Source of the DNA: Planctomycetota bacterium
Lineage (GTDB): Bacteria; Planctomycetota; Phycisphaerae; Phycisphaerales; Phycisphaeraceae
Length of the DNA stretch: 50,456 nt
Reading direction: 5' to 3'
Assembly: GCA_026386955.1 (NCBI GenBank)
Contig: JAPLMQ010000094.1
Coordinates: 1 to 50,456, forward strand
Each line of letters starts with the position of its first letter. Positions within the stretch are counted from its first letter, which is position 1. Under the pieces are notes generated by a model that did no database searches, was not told where the DNA came from, and saw only the letters and a list, made by a program, of their open reading frames with translations. The position numbers and the translations under genes are program-made. This document shows positions 40,578 to 48,525 of this stretch, one piece after another.

Positions 40578-41990
40578 ATGCCCGGATGGACCAGCCTGCG
40601 CAGCCTCGTCAATTCGGAGTTCTACCAATCGCACGAGGAGGGGCGCGACCCCGCGGCGATCGAGGCGCTCCGGCCGGCCTTCGAGCAGGCGGGGAACGAT
40701 GAACGCCGGCTGCGCGCCGTCTGGGCCGATCTGCTCGCGCTGCCGATCCGGACCGACTTCCCCTTCCACGAGCCCAGCGACTTGGAGGGCATCCGCGCCG
40801 CGCGACCCGGCGGCCGCGCCGATCGGCCAACCCGCCCGCATTCCCTCTCCGATGCCGCCTTGCTCGACCGCATGCACGGCGCCTGGCTCGGCCGCTGCGC
40901 CGGCTGCGCCCTGGGCAAGCCGGTCGAGGCCTTCATGGAGTCGCACAACGGGCTCACCAGCCGCGGGCGGATCAAGGCCTACCTGCAGGCGGTCGCCCCG
41001 CACGAGTATCCGCTGCGCGATTATTTCCCCGCCCAATCGCCCGCGAAAGACCGCACGGGCCCGCTCGGCTGGAGTTCCTCGACCCGCGAGAAGATCGCCT
41101 TCATGGAGAGCGACGACGACATCCGCTACACCGTGATCGGGCAGAAGATCCTCATGGCCAAGGGGCCGGGCTTCACCACGCACGACGTCGCCCGCGCCTG
41201 GCTGGCGGAGTTCCCGTACCGCACGGTCTGCACCGCCGAGACGCAGGCCTACCGCAACTTGGTCATCCGCGGCGATTTCCACCAAGACCCGACCAAGTCC
41301 GACGAGATCGACTGGAACTGGATCGCCACGAACGACAACCCCTACCGCGAATGGATCGGCGCCCAGATCCGGGCCGACCCCTGGGGCTACGCCGCCCCGG
41401 GCCGGCCGACGCTCGCGGCCGAGTTTGCCTGGCGCGACGCCCGCCTCTCGCACGTCAAGAACGGGATCTACGGCGAGATGTTCTGCGCCGCGATGATCGC
41501 CGTGGCCTTCGTGCTGGACGACCCTGCCGCGATCGTCGAGGCGGGCTTGGCGGAGATCCCCGGAGACAGCAGGCTCTATTGCGACATCAGCGCGACAGTC
41601 TGCATCTGCGACAGATTCGGCCGAGACCCCGCCAAGTTCGAGGCTGTCATCGACGAGATCGACGTCCCGTTCGGCAAGATGAGCCCGGTCCACACCATCA
41701 ACAACGCGGCCTTGGTCGTCGTGGCCCTCCTGCTCAGCGGGGGCGACTTCGAGCGGGCCATCACCCTCGCCGTCATGGGCGGGTGGGACACCGACTGCAA
41801 CGGCGCGACGGCCGGCTCGATCATCGGGGCGATGGTCGGCGCGGCTCGCCTGCCGAAGAAGTGGATTGCCCCCCTCAACGACACGCTCCGCTCGGAACTC
41901 GTGGGCTACGACCCGATCTCGATCAGCGAATGCGCCAAGCGCAGCGCGGCCATCGCGAAGGAGGTCTCCAAGGGAACCGCGGGCCATTGA
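40578..41990 (+). CDS. ADP-ribosylglycohydrolase-family protein
   Basis: 470 residues. After about 90 residues of N-terminal extension, the DraG fold begins: GAWLGRCAGCALGKPVEAFM, then SDDDIRYTVIGQKILMAKG with acidic metal ligands, and near the end VMGGWDTDCNGATAGSIIGA, the GxDTD motif. The metal ligands of the family are all present. Members remove ADP-ribose from proteins or nucleotides, though planctomycetal homologues with this N-terminus are uncharacterised. GGAG precedes ATG 40578 by about 11 nt. Confidence 0.88.
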   Translation: MPGWTSLRSLVNSEFYQSHEEGRDPAAIEALRPAFEQAGNDERRLRAVWADLLALPIRTDFPFHEPSDLEGIRAARPGGRADRPTRPHSLSDAALLDRMHGAWLGRCAGCALGKPVEAFMESHNGLTSRGRIKAYLQAVAPHEYPLRDYFPAQSPAKDRTGPLGWSSSTREKIAFMESDDDIRYTVIGQKILMAKGPGFTTHDVARAWLAEFPYRTVCTAETQAYRNLVIRGDFHQDPTKSDEIDWNWIATNDNPYREWIGAQIRADPWGYAAPGRPTLAAEFAWRDARLSHVKNGIYGEMFCAAMIAVAFVLDDPAAIVEAGLAEIPGDSRLYCDISATVCICDRFGRDPAKFEAVIDEIDVPFGKMSPVHTINNAALVVVALLLSGGDFERAITLAVMGGWDTDCNGATAGSIIGAMVGAARLPKKWIAPLNDTLRSELVGYDPISISECAKRSAAIAKEVSKGTAGH

Positions 41991-42045
41991 GGCTTCGCCA
42001 TGCTCCGTTGAAATGCCCGGACCAGACAGGAAATCGCCTTTTCTG

Positions 42046-42180
42046 CAGGGCCAACGGCCCGTCTTATCCCAGCCTGGGGCAAAGCCCCAGGTGCATGCGT
42101 CCAAAAGCAATTGAAGGGCCGAAGGCCCGTTTTATCATGCGTCCGAAGCCGGATAATTCGGGCCTTCAGCCCTCGATTCT
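42046..42180. repeat. REP-like palindromes
   Basis: Several short palindromes follow the gene end: GGGCCAACGGCCC, CCTGGGGCAAAGCCCCAGG (42073-42091) and GGGCCGAAGGCCC. They have the GGGC-AA-GCCC style of the large nested element that follows. No gene is seen. Confidence 0.6.
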
Positions 42181-42196
42181 TCCAGGCGTCTTGTTC

Positions 42197-42632
42197 CTGG
42201 GGCTTCGCCCTCGTTGTACTACACAAGTCGCCGGCTGCGTCTCGTCCCTTCTTCCGCCCCGGAGGGGCGGTGGAATGTAGCCACGGGTGGAGTGTCGTCC
42301 GCCTTCGCCCAGAAGGCGGATGACGCGGAACCCGTGGAACGCCGCGTCGAGAATTCTTCTGCCCCGGCAGGGGCAGCGGAACGGTGCCTCGCGGCAATGC
42401 GACGTTTGCACGGACAACCATCGCCTTCCCGCGCGCCGCGGCATTTCCGTTGCCCCTGCCGGGGCAAAAGGCTTTTGGAGGCATGATTTCCACGGGTTGC
42501 GCGACGCTCGCTTGGCGCTCGCCTCGCTCCACCCGTGGCTACATTCCGCCGCCCCTCCGGGGCGAAGACCACGGTCCTCGATCACCTTCTGCGTTGTCCG
42601 ACTTGTGTAGTACAACGAGGGCTTCGCCCCAG
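42197..42632. repeat. Nested inverted-repeat element, three levels
   Basis: Outer arms: GTTGTACTACACAAGTCG and CGACTTGTGTAGTACAAC, flanked by GGGGCTTCGCCC. Middle arms at 42255-42292 and 42527-42564: CGCCCCGGAGGGGCG followed by GGAATGTAGCCACGGGTGGA and the reverse. Inner arms at 42360-42378 and 42448-42467: TGCCCCGGCAGGGGCA and its complement. About 436 bp in all with no reading frame. It fills most of the gap between the ADP-ribosylglycohydrolase and the reductase genes; 42633-42764 shows further GGGC/GCCC words only. Confidence 0.8.
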
Positions 42633-42764
42633 GCTGGTATAAAGCCGGGCCTTTGGCCCTTCGGAATCAACGGGATTCGAAGCGTTTCAGGGCGGCAGCT
42701 TCGCCCCGCCCCTGGAACATAGGGGAGAGGGAGGCGGACTCGCGAGCCTCAATCATGATCCGCA

Positions 42765-43331
42765 TCATTTCCCCGGCTCATACCACAGCACGACGCTCCC
42801 GTTCGCGAACGCCCGCGTCCTGGCCAGCCGCAGGCCGATCTTCGCGTCGACGCCTGCGAACAGCGGCCTGCCCTTGCCCAGCACGAGCGGGTTGACCACG
42901 ACCTGCAACCCGTCGAGCAGGCCCGCCTGGAGGAGCTGCGCGACGAGGCTCCCGCTGCCGAGGATCGCGATGTCCTCGCCGGGCGATTGCTTCAACTTCC
43001 GGATCTCCGCCGCGAGGTCGCCCTTGATGAGCGTCGTGTTCCGCCACGACGCCTTGTCGAGCGTGCGCGAGACGACGAACTTGGGCAGGGCGTTCATCCG
43101 CTCGGCGACGACGGGGTCGTTCTTGGCCGCCATCGGCGAGGGCCAGTAGCCCGCCATCATCTCGTAGGTCACGCGCCCGAAGAGCAGGGCCCCGCCGCCC
43201 GAGGCGTTGCCCGCGACGAAGGCGTTCCACTCGGCGTCGTCCTTGGGCTTGTGGGCCCAGGAGATGTCGCCGCTCTCCCCGGCGAAGAGGCCGTCGAGCG
43301 AGACTTGGATGAAGGCGCTGAGTTTCCGCAT
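42765..43331 (-). CDS. Dihydrofolate reductase-like protein (RibD_C family)
   Basis: 188 residues. It begins MRKLSAFIQVSLDGLFAGES and has GGALLFGRVTYEMMAGYWP, KFVVSRTLDKASWRNTTLI, EDIAILGSGSLVAQLLQAGL and VVNPLVLGKGRPLFAGV, the standard order for the YyaP/YwjB-type RibD_C domain. The NADPH-binding loop is present. The physiological reaction is not known. GGAGG is 6 nt before the ATG. It begins next to a family B element. Confidence 0.92.
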   Translation of the reverse strand: MRKLSAFIQVSLDGLFAGESGDISWAHKPKDDAEWNAFVAGNASGGGALLFGRVTYEMMAGYWPSPMAAKNDPVVAERMNALPKFVVSRTLDKASWRNTTLIKGDLAAEIRKLKQSPGEDIAILGSGSLVAQLLQAGLLDGLQVVVNPLVLGKGRPLFAGVDAKIGLRLARTRAFANGSVVLWYEPGK

Positions 43332-43378
43332 GGTGCACCTCCGGGGATTGCATGTCGGCCCGCGGGTCCGCGCGCCGT

Positions 43379-43874
43379 CTGGTGCCACATGTCATCGTAC
43401 TCGTGACATGTGTCTGTAGCGGAAGTGAAATGCCCCGTCGACAATGGGCGTCAGGTCCAAGGATGCCCTGTTTCGATCCTGAACCGCCGACAAACCCAAA
43501 CGATTCGCCGTCATTTTCCGCAGCCCCAACGGGGCGCAAGTTGATAGCCCGGGGCAACGCCCCGGGAAAAAATGCGCCATTGATCACGAGCCCTGTAAGG
43601 GCGAAACCGGTTTCATTCCGCGGCGAGGTTGCGCCCTTGCAGGGCTTGAAATCAACGCGACGACCCAACCCGGGGCGATGCCCCGGGCTATCAACTTGCG
43701 CCCCGTTGGGGCTCGATGCAAAGCCAACGCGCCCGGCATCGTCGAGGCGAACGAGCATCGACACAGCGCCGCCCCGTGAATCACGGGGTTTTCAATGGAC
43801 CGACAACGTTGTTGCAAGGCCGTGGGCTATCGTTGGCCGGCACATGTCACGAGTACGGTGACATGTGGCACCAG
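43379..43874. repeat. Family B element with an inserted palindromic repeat
   Basis: Ends CTGGTGCCACATGTCATCG and GGTGACATGTGGCACCAG match the other copies, but the element is about 496 bp because another inverted repeat sits in it (43522-43712). Sequence near the right end (AACGTTGTTGCAAGGCCGTG) resembles the 29091 copy (GAGGTTGTCGCGAGGCCGTG). Confidence 0.85.
43522..43712. repeat. Palindromic repeat inside the family B element
   Basis: Arms of over 40 bp: AGCCCCAACGGGGCGCAAGT then TGATAGCCCGGGGCAACGCC, mirrored by GATGCCCCGGGCTATCAACT and TGCGCCCCGTTGGGGCT. A second, inner pair is AGCCCTGTAAGGGCG/CGCCCTTGCAGGGCT. Repeats with these CCCGGGGCAACGCCCCGGG words are common in planctomycete genomes. 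Confidence 0.8.
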
Positions 43875-43895
43875 ACCGCATCGCCCCGCCATCAC

Positions 43896-44504
43896 CTACC
43901 GCGCCGCGCCCGCCTCGACCAGCCGCGGGTAGCCCAGCTTCTGGCGGATCAGGACGTTGAGCTTGCGCAGCGCCTCCTCCACCGCGGCGTCGTCGCGCCG
44001 CGCGGTCAGGCCGCCCTTCACCGCCGCCTGGCCGAGCAAATCCTCGAAGCCCGGGCTGCGGTCGGTCAGGCGGAGGTTCGCCTGCCAGACGCCCGCCTCG
44101 AGCTTCTCCGCCTCGCGGTCCGACGTGGGGTAGATGTACCCCGCGCCGCTGTAGACCCCCGCCTCGGCCTTCTCGGCCCCGGCGAAGATCACGTAGTGGA
44201 TCGTCGCGTTCGTCGCCGTCCCGTCGATGGGCGTGCGCCCCGCCATCGGGGCCCAGAGCATGCGGATCGTCACCGCCTGCGTGGGGTTCTCGATCGGCCC
44301 GTCGAGCAGGACCACCGTGAAGTGGTTCCGGTCGTCGTAGCGGTAGATGCCCGTGGTGAACCCGCCGCGGAGGGTGGTGTCTCGCTCGGTCAGGCTGCGG
44401 ATCGAGAGGTTGCCGCCTCCCTGGGGCGTGCAGCCCATGGCCGCGAGCATGAGCCCCAGCAGCGCCGCCGCGCGGAACATCGAGAGCGTTCGGGTGTCGC
44501 GCAT
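43896..44504 (-). CDS. Lipoprotein of unknown function
   Basis: 202 residues. The N-terminus MFRAAALLGLMLAAMGC (after MRDTRTLS) is a lipoprotein signal with lipobox AAMGC. The mature part has TLRGGFTTGIYRYDDRNHFT, TQAVTIRMLWAPMAGRT and TIHYVIFAGAEKAEAGVYSG, a beta-rich pattern, and a helical C-terminus. No family is recognised. The start codon overlaps the stop of the amidohydrolase gene by one base (TGATG), so the two are coupled. Confidence 0.82.
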   Translation of the reverse strand: MRDTRTLSMFRAAALLGLMLAAMGCTPQGGGNLSIRSLTERDTTLRGGFTTGIYRYDDRNHFTVVLLDGPIENPTQAVTIRMLWAPMAGRTPIDGTATNATIHYVIFAGAEKAEAGVYSGAGYIYPTSDREAEKLEAGVWQANLRLTDRSPGFEDLLGQAAVKGGLTARRDDAAVEEALRKLNVLIRQKLGYPRLVEAGAAR

Positions 44505-45457
44505 CACGCGTGGACTCCTGCGTCGTTGCCCTTGCCCGCGGGTGCGGCTTCGGGGGATGTTCCGGGGGAACTTCCGGGGAGAATTCCGGGGGGAATTCCG
44601 GGGGCGGGGGGTGGAACGGGGATGCCCAGGCAGGTCAGCACGTCGCGGCGGACGATGCCGTGGATCGTCTCTCGCGCGATGGCGGGGAGGCCCGCGCCGC
44701 GCCCGCCGGTGTGCGTGGCGTAGAGCGCGGCGATCGCCTGCTCGGGCGTGTGGAACGGGAAATCGCTCCCCATGAAGAGCTTGTTCGCCACGCCGCGCTC
44801 CTCCGCCGCGAGCAGCACCTGGCGAAGCTGCCCCGGGCGCGAGGCGAGTTCCGAGAGGTCGGCGTACAGATGCTCGTGGCGGTCGAGCATCGCGAGCGTC
44901 AGGTCGGTCCACGGGTCGCCCACCTGCGCGAGGACGACGCGCAGGCGCGGCAGCGCGCGGAGGATGGCGTCGAAGGGCAGGGGGGAGAGCAGTTCAATGC
45001 TCTGGCCGCGCTGCAGGTGCGTGTCGGGGTGGACGAGCACGGGCAGGCCGAGGGCCTCGCAGCGCTCGAGCACGCGCATCGTGCGCGGGTCGCCCGCGGG
45101 CACGTCCTGCGTCGCGGGGCTGATGACGATGCCCGCCAGCTTCAGCTTGCGCACGGCGTCGACCTGGGCCGGCGCATCGGGGGCGGTGGGGTCGACGCCG
45201 GCGAAACCGAGCAGTTTGTCGGGGCGGCGCGAGACCCACTGTGCCACGCTGGCGGCGGGGATGGCGGCGCCGATGGCGCGGGAGTCGAGCCCCAGGACGA
45301 AGGCGTAGCTGACCGGCTGCGTCGCCAACTCGTGGGCGAGGGCCGAGCCGTCGGGGCGGGCCCAAGGGGCGTCCTGGCGTTGGCGAACGCGCTGCGCGGA
45401 GCCCGGGCCGAGCTGTTCGAGCGAGTCCCAGAGGTGGGTGTGTACGTCGACGATCAT
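44504..45457 (-). CDS. Amidohydrolase-family hydrolase
   Basis: 317 residues of the Amidohydrolase_2 family. MIVDVHTHLWDS carries the HxH metal ligands, VLVHPDTHLQRG the middle His, and NKLFMGSDFPFHTPEQA the Asp. The expected His in VVLAQVGDPW is Gln, so the site is not entirely canonical. The C-terminus after CLGIPVPPPAPG is a Pro/Gly/Ser stretch (ILPGSSPGTSPEAAP) encoded by repeats of GGGGGAATTCC-like units, and it is not part of the fold. It is coupled to the lipoprotein gene downstream. Substrate unknown. Confidence 0.85.
   Translation of the reverse strand: MIVDVHTHLWDSLEQLGPGSAQRVRQRQDAPWARPDGSALAHELATQPVSYAFVLGLDSRAIGAAIPAASVAQWVSRRPDKLLGFAGVDPTAPDAPAQVDAVRKLKLAGIVISPATQDVPAGDPRTMRVLERCEALGLPVLVHPDTHLQRGQSIELLSPLPFDAILRALPRLRVVLAQVGDPWTDLTLAMLDRHEHLYADLSELASRPGQLRQVLLAAEERGVANKLFMGSDFPFHTPEQAIAALYATHTGGRGAGLPAIARETIHGIVRRDVLTCLGIPVPPPAPGIPPGILPGSSPGTSPEAAPAGKGNDAGVHA
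44551..44607. repeat. CCGGGGGAAT-type simple repeat within a gene
   Basis: GATGTTCCGGGGGAACTTCC and GGGGAGAATTCCGGGGGGAA repeat four times with small changes. The tract encodes the Pro/Gly tail of the amidohydrolase. Similar tracts precede the starts at 5626 and 47254. Confidence 0.7.
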
Positions 45458-45510
45458 GCGACCCGTCCGATTCACATCACGCCGACGCCACGTCGATGCG
45501 TCGCGGCTGA

Positions 45511-45897
45511 TTAGCTGTGGCCCTTGTCGTAGTCCGCGCCCGAGAGCAGCTTCTCGATTTGAGACGCGTCGGCGGGCTTGAGCTTGATGAGCCAGCCTTG
45601 GCCGTAGGGGTCCTGGTTGATCACGGCGGGGTTCTTGATCGCGGCCTCGTTCACCGCGGCGACCTCGCCCGCGACGCCGCTGTAGAGCTCGCTGGTCGCC
45701 TTGACCGACTCGATCTCCCCGAACGACTCGCCGGCCTTGACCGTCGAGCCGACCTTCTTCTTGATGTCGAGGAAGGTGATGTCGGTCAGCTCGTCGACCG
45801 CGAACTGGCTGACGCCCACGGTGACCAGCCCGCCCTCGGGCTTGTGCCACTCGTGCGAGGCGAGGTAACGACGGTCCGTCGGCGATGCGGCACCCAT
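45511..45897 (-). CDS. gcvH: Glycine cleavage system H protein
   Basis: 128 residues. YLASHEWHKPEGGLVTVGVS and the lipoylation segment EIESVKATSELYSG with Lys66 are intact, followed by the usual VNQDPYG-type loop (VINQDPYGQGWLIKLKP). The lipoyl arm shuttles aminomethyl groups among the P, T and L proteins, none of which is in the window. GGAG precedes ATG 45897. No glycine riboswitch was seen upstream. Confidence 0.95.
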   Translation of the reverse strand: MGAASPTDRRYLASHEWHKPEGGLVTVGVSQFAVDELTDITFLDIKKKVGSTVKAGESFGEIESVKATSELYSGVAGEVAAVNEAAIKNPAVINQDPYGQGWLIKLKPADASQIEKLLSGADYDKGHS

Positions 45898-45998
45898 GGT
45901 CGGCTCCAGTGAATCCTTGGCCGAGATGATACGCGCAGCGCCAAGGGGGCACAAAGAACAAGCCGCAGCGGCACGAAACCCAGGAACGACACACAAAG

Positions 45999-46023
45999 CC
46001 CAAGCACCGCGTGCCTGGGTTTT
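45999..46023 (+). terminator. Terminator-like hairpin upstream of gcvH
   Basis: CCCAAGCAC-CGC-GTGCCTGGG then TTTT on the plus strand, one mismatch. It resembles the sdhB terminator in its 3' half. No plus-strand gene ends just before it, so it may end antisense transcription, or be a relic. Confidence 0.5.
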
Positions 46024-46095
46024 CATTCGGCGATCATTCCCGCGCCGTCGACGCTCTGGGCGGGATCGGCTCCCCATCGTCGCCAAGATGTCATT

Positions 46096-46740
46096 CTATT
46101 TCTGTCCGGCAAACGCGGAGAAAAAAAGGTCCAATTGAAATCGCATGCCTGCCCGCTTTGACAGAGGCAAGACATCGCAGTCCCGAATGCGGTTCCATCC
46201 CCATTTCCGGAGTCGCTTTCGGAACTCCCAATTCAGCCTGAACGCGATCCTGTTCCATCGCATGCGCCAAGCGCATCGCCCGATTGCGAATTCATCGGCC
46301 TGATGGCCGTTCGATGAAACAGTCACGCATAGGGACGATGCCGAGCGCAGTTGGCCGACGGTTGCTTTCGCCCACTCGTCGATTTCGAATGATCTGAGGC
46401 GAAACTCGGCCACCATTCCCTTTTCGAGCGTGAATTCGTCCGCATTCGCCAAGATGCTTCCGTTGCGGATCGGATGAAGTTGGACGGACAGCCATCCCTC
46501 CGGAGTGAGCCCGCGGACATGAATGGTCGCGCTGCTCAGCGGCATCCCGACATTCATGAGCCTGACGACCAATTGGTTGAACCGATCTTGATTGTTCGCG
46601 CCGACTTGTTCTACGGTGCTTGAATTCACTTCGAGAAGCCGAATTACAATTGAATGAGCGCGCCGAAAATTGTTCCATGCGATCAGAACGCCGCAAAGTG
46701 CGAGCGTGACACCACAGATCGCCACGACAATTTGACCCAC
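46096..46740 (-). CDS. Low-GC single-pass membrane protein, unknown
   Basis: 214 residues. An N-terminal segment, GQIVVAICGVTLALCGVLIAW, is followed by NNFRRAHSIVIRLLEV and a soluble beta-rich domain with LVVRLMNVGMPLSSATIHV and VQLHPIRNGSILANADEF. GC content is well below the surrounding genes, suggesting acquired DNA. GTG 46740 is used, with AAGGGGG upstream. No family is recognised. Confidence 0.6.
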   Translation of the reverse strand: MGQIVVAICGVTLALCGVLIAWNNFRRAHSIVIRLLEVNSSTVEQVGANNQDRFNQLVVRLMNVGMPLSSATIHVRGLTPEGWLSVQLHPIRNGSILANADEFTLEKGMVAEFRLRSFEIDEWAKATVGQLRSASSLCVTVSSNGHQADEFAIGRCAWRMRWNRIAFRLNWEFRKRLRKWGWNRIRDCDVLPLSKRAGMRFQLDLFFSAFAGQK

Positions 46741-46765
46741 CGGGAACCCCCTTCGGCGCAGCGGA

Positions 46766-47254
46766 TCATTTTTGCGGTGCTGTCGTCTGCGTCGCCGCGT
46801 CCGTCGCCTTCTGCGTCGCGGGCGTGCCGACGACCTTCCCGCCCTCGCTCTTCCAGAGCTCGAGCCCGCCGCGGAAGTCCAGGACGTTCTTGTAGCCCAT
46901 GGCCATGAGCGTCTTCGCGGCCGCGGGGGAGGTGTAGTCGGTCCAGGTCGTGCCGTAGACGACGATGGTCTGGGCGTCGGCGAGGGCCTGCTCCATCGGC
47001 TTGAGTTCGGGCAGGGGGATGTTGATCGCCCCCTCGATGTGCCCCTCGTCGTAGCGCTTCTTGGTCCGCGGATCGACCACCACGGTGGGGTTCTTCTCGT
47101 CGGCCATCAGGTCGCGGAGCTGCTTATACTGGACCTGCTTGATGTCCTCGTCGCTGACCTTGATCTTCTCGTCGCAGCCGGCGGCGCCCAGCCCCGTCAG
47201 CGCGAGCAGGCCCAGCGTGATCCAGCGACGATGCGTCATCGGCTTGAGGGACAT
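46766..47254 (-). CDS. Rhodanese-like lipoprotein without catalytic Cys
   Basis: 162 residues. The signal ends in the lipobox GLGAAGC. The rhodanese fold is clear: PTVVVDPRTKKRYDEGHIEG, AINIPLPEL and YKNVLDFRGGLELWKSEGG. The active-site loop, normally VVYCxxGxRS, reads IVVYGTTWTDYTS, so the Cys is missing and sulfur transfer is unlikely; binding or structural roles remain possible. The C-terminal tail is Thr/Ala/Gln-rich. GGAG lies 9 nt before ATG 47254. Confidence 0.85.
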   Translation of the reverse strand: MSLKPMTHRRWITLGLLALTGLGAAGCDEKIKVSDEDIKQVQYKQLRDLMADEKNPTVVVDPRTKKRYDEGHIEGAINIPLPELKPMEQALADAQTIVVYGTTWTDYTSPAAAKTLMAMGYKNVLDFRGGLELWKSEGGKVVGTPATQKATDAATQTTAPQK

Positions 47255-47454
47255 CGGGAGATCTCCGGCGAGTTCGGGGGCAATTCGGGGCGTTCCGGGG
47301 GACATTCCGGGGGCATCAGGCGATTCGGCGCGGCCGAGGACGCGGCCAGCAACGAGGCAAAGCGGTGCCGGTGCACGCGGTCCGCACGTCGCCGCCACAG
47401 GATACTCTCCCCGCCCGTCGCCGCTACTGGCGGCCAGTTTCAAGGAGCGAAGCC

Positions 47455-47958
47455 ATGGACATCTCCGCGCTGCAGCGCCTGCACGAATGGCGGATCTGGA
47501 TGGACGGGCGATTGATCGCCGCGGCGACCCCGCTCGGGCCCGAGCAGTTGTCGCGCCCGTTCGAGATCGGGCAGGGCACGCTCATCAAGACGCTCGAGCA
47601 CATGGGCAAGGCCGATGAGATCTGGCTCACCCGGCTGACCCGCCGGCCCGAGGCGCAGCTCGCCGAGATGCCGCCGCGGGAGACGGTGGCCGCGGTGGGC
47701 GCGGCGTGGGACGCGGCCAACGCCGGCTGGCGCGAATACCTCGCCCGGCTGGATGCGGCGGAGCTGAAGCGGACCCTGCGCGGCAAGAGCGGGGCGGGCC
47801 TGCCCTTCGAGATGCCGGTGCTCGACGTCGTGCTCCACGTGGCGGTGCACGCGAGCTACACCGCGGCCCAGGCGAACAACATCCTGCGACATCTTGGCGC
47901 GAAGGTGGAGGACGTGAACCTCGCGCCGTTCAGCAGGCAGTCGCGGTTGCAGGGGTGA
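47455..47958 (+). CDS. DinB/YfiT-family protein
   Basis: 167 residues in a four-helix bundle. The presumed metal-binding His triad is His49 (KTLEHMGKADEIW), His128 and His132 (VVLHVAVHASYTAAQANN). Family members are thiol transferases or damage-inducible proteins; the role here is unknown. AAGGAG lies 8 nt before the ATG. It diverges from the rhodanese-like gene. Confidence 0.9.
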   Translation: MDISALQRLHEWRIWMDGRLIAAATPLGPEQLSRPFEIGQGTLIKTLEHMGKADEIWLTRLTRRPEAQLAEMPPRETVAAVGAAWDAANAGWREYLARLDAAELKRTLRGKSGAGLPFEMPVLDVVLHVAVHASYTAAQANNILRHLGAKVEDVNLAPFSRQSRLQG

Positions 47959-48162
47959 AGGGGGCGGGAGTGTGGCGTGGTGCGTGGACCCTAGCACGCG
48001 CGGCATGGTCCGCCGACGCACGCCCGATAACCCAATCGCGGGGAATCGCGACACTCAGCGGATTTCGATGTCTTTTTATTCCCGGATCTGCCGATATGAA
48101 TTCATAGCGGTCACCCTTGCCACGCGTTGCGGCATCGCATGACTGAATATGAGGAGATCCCC

Positions 48163-48348
48163 ATGTCTGCCATCAGCGCCACGACTGGACTTCCGCCCGT
48201 TGCCGACCGGGGATCCGCTGCCGCACCGCCGCCCGCGCCCAAGCCTGCCGAGACGATCAAGCGCGACAACGACACCGCCACGATATCGGCGGCCGCCAAA
48301 GCCGCGGCAAGCGGCGGCGACAAGGACCACGACGGCGACGCAGCCTGA
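48163..48348 (+). CDS. 61-residue disordered protein
   Basis: AGGAG lies 7 nt before ATG 48163, and a strong terminator follows 31 bp after the stop, so the gene is a well-formed unit. The product is rich in Ala, Pro, Asp and Lys: TTGLPPVADRGSAAAPPPAP, KRDNDTATISAAAKAAASGG, ending GDKDHDGDAA. The DTATISAAAKAAA segment resembles the DxVxLSxxA pattern of FlgM-like and related small proteins, but the match is too short to assign. The acidic end could bind Ca2+. Confidence 0.6.
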   Translation: MSAISATTGLPPVADRGSAAAPPPAPKPAETIKRDNDTATISAAAKAAASGGDKDHDGDAA

Positions 48349-48379
48349 GTCCGCCCGCCCTCGCACGCAGGATCATTTC

Positions 48380-48406
48380 CGCCCCGGAGTCTCTCCGGGG
48401 CGTTTT
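48380..48406 (+). terminator. Intrinsic terminator after the small protein gene
   Basis: CGCCCCGGAG-TCT-CTCCGGGGCG followed by TTTT. The stem is perfect over 10 bp. Confidence 0.9.
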
Positions 48407-48525
48407 CATTCCGGTCCATCTGGGGTTCTCAAGGGGGGGCCGGGGGCTGCATGATGCCGATTCACACTTATGATCGCGCTTGTCGCGGGGAGCGCTGGGG
48501 CCTTGGTGACGGCGATGTGGAAAGG

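Noticed and set aside
21585-43874. Insertion sequences with transposase at the family A or B elements
   Set aside because: None of the elements holds a reading frame with transposase motifs; they can only be non-autonomous.
45898-46095. Glycine riboswitch upstream of gcvH
   Set aside because: No conserved glycine aptamer core could be recognised; the only structure is a plus-strand terminator-like hairpin.
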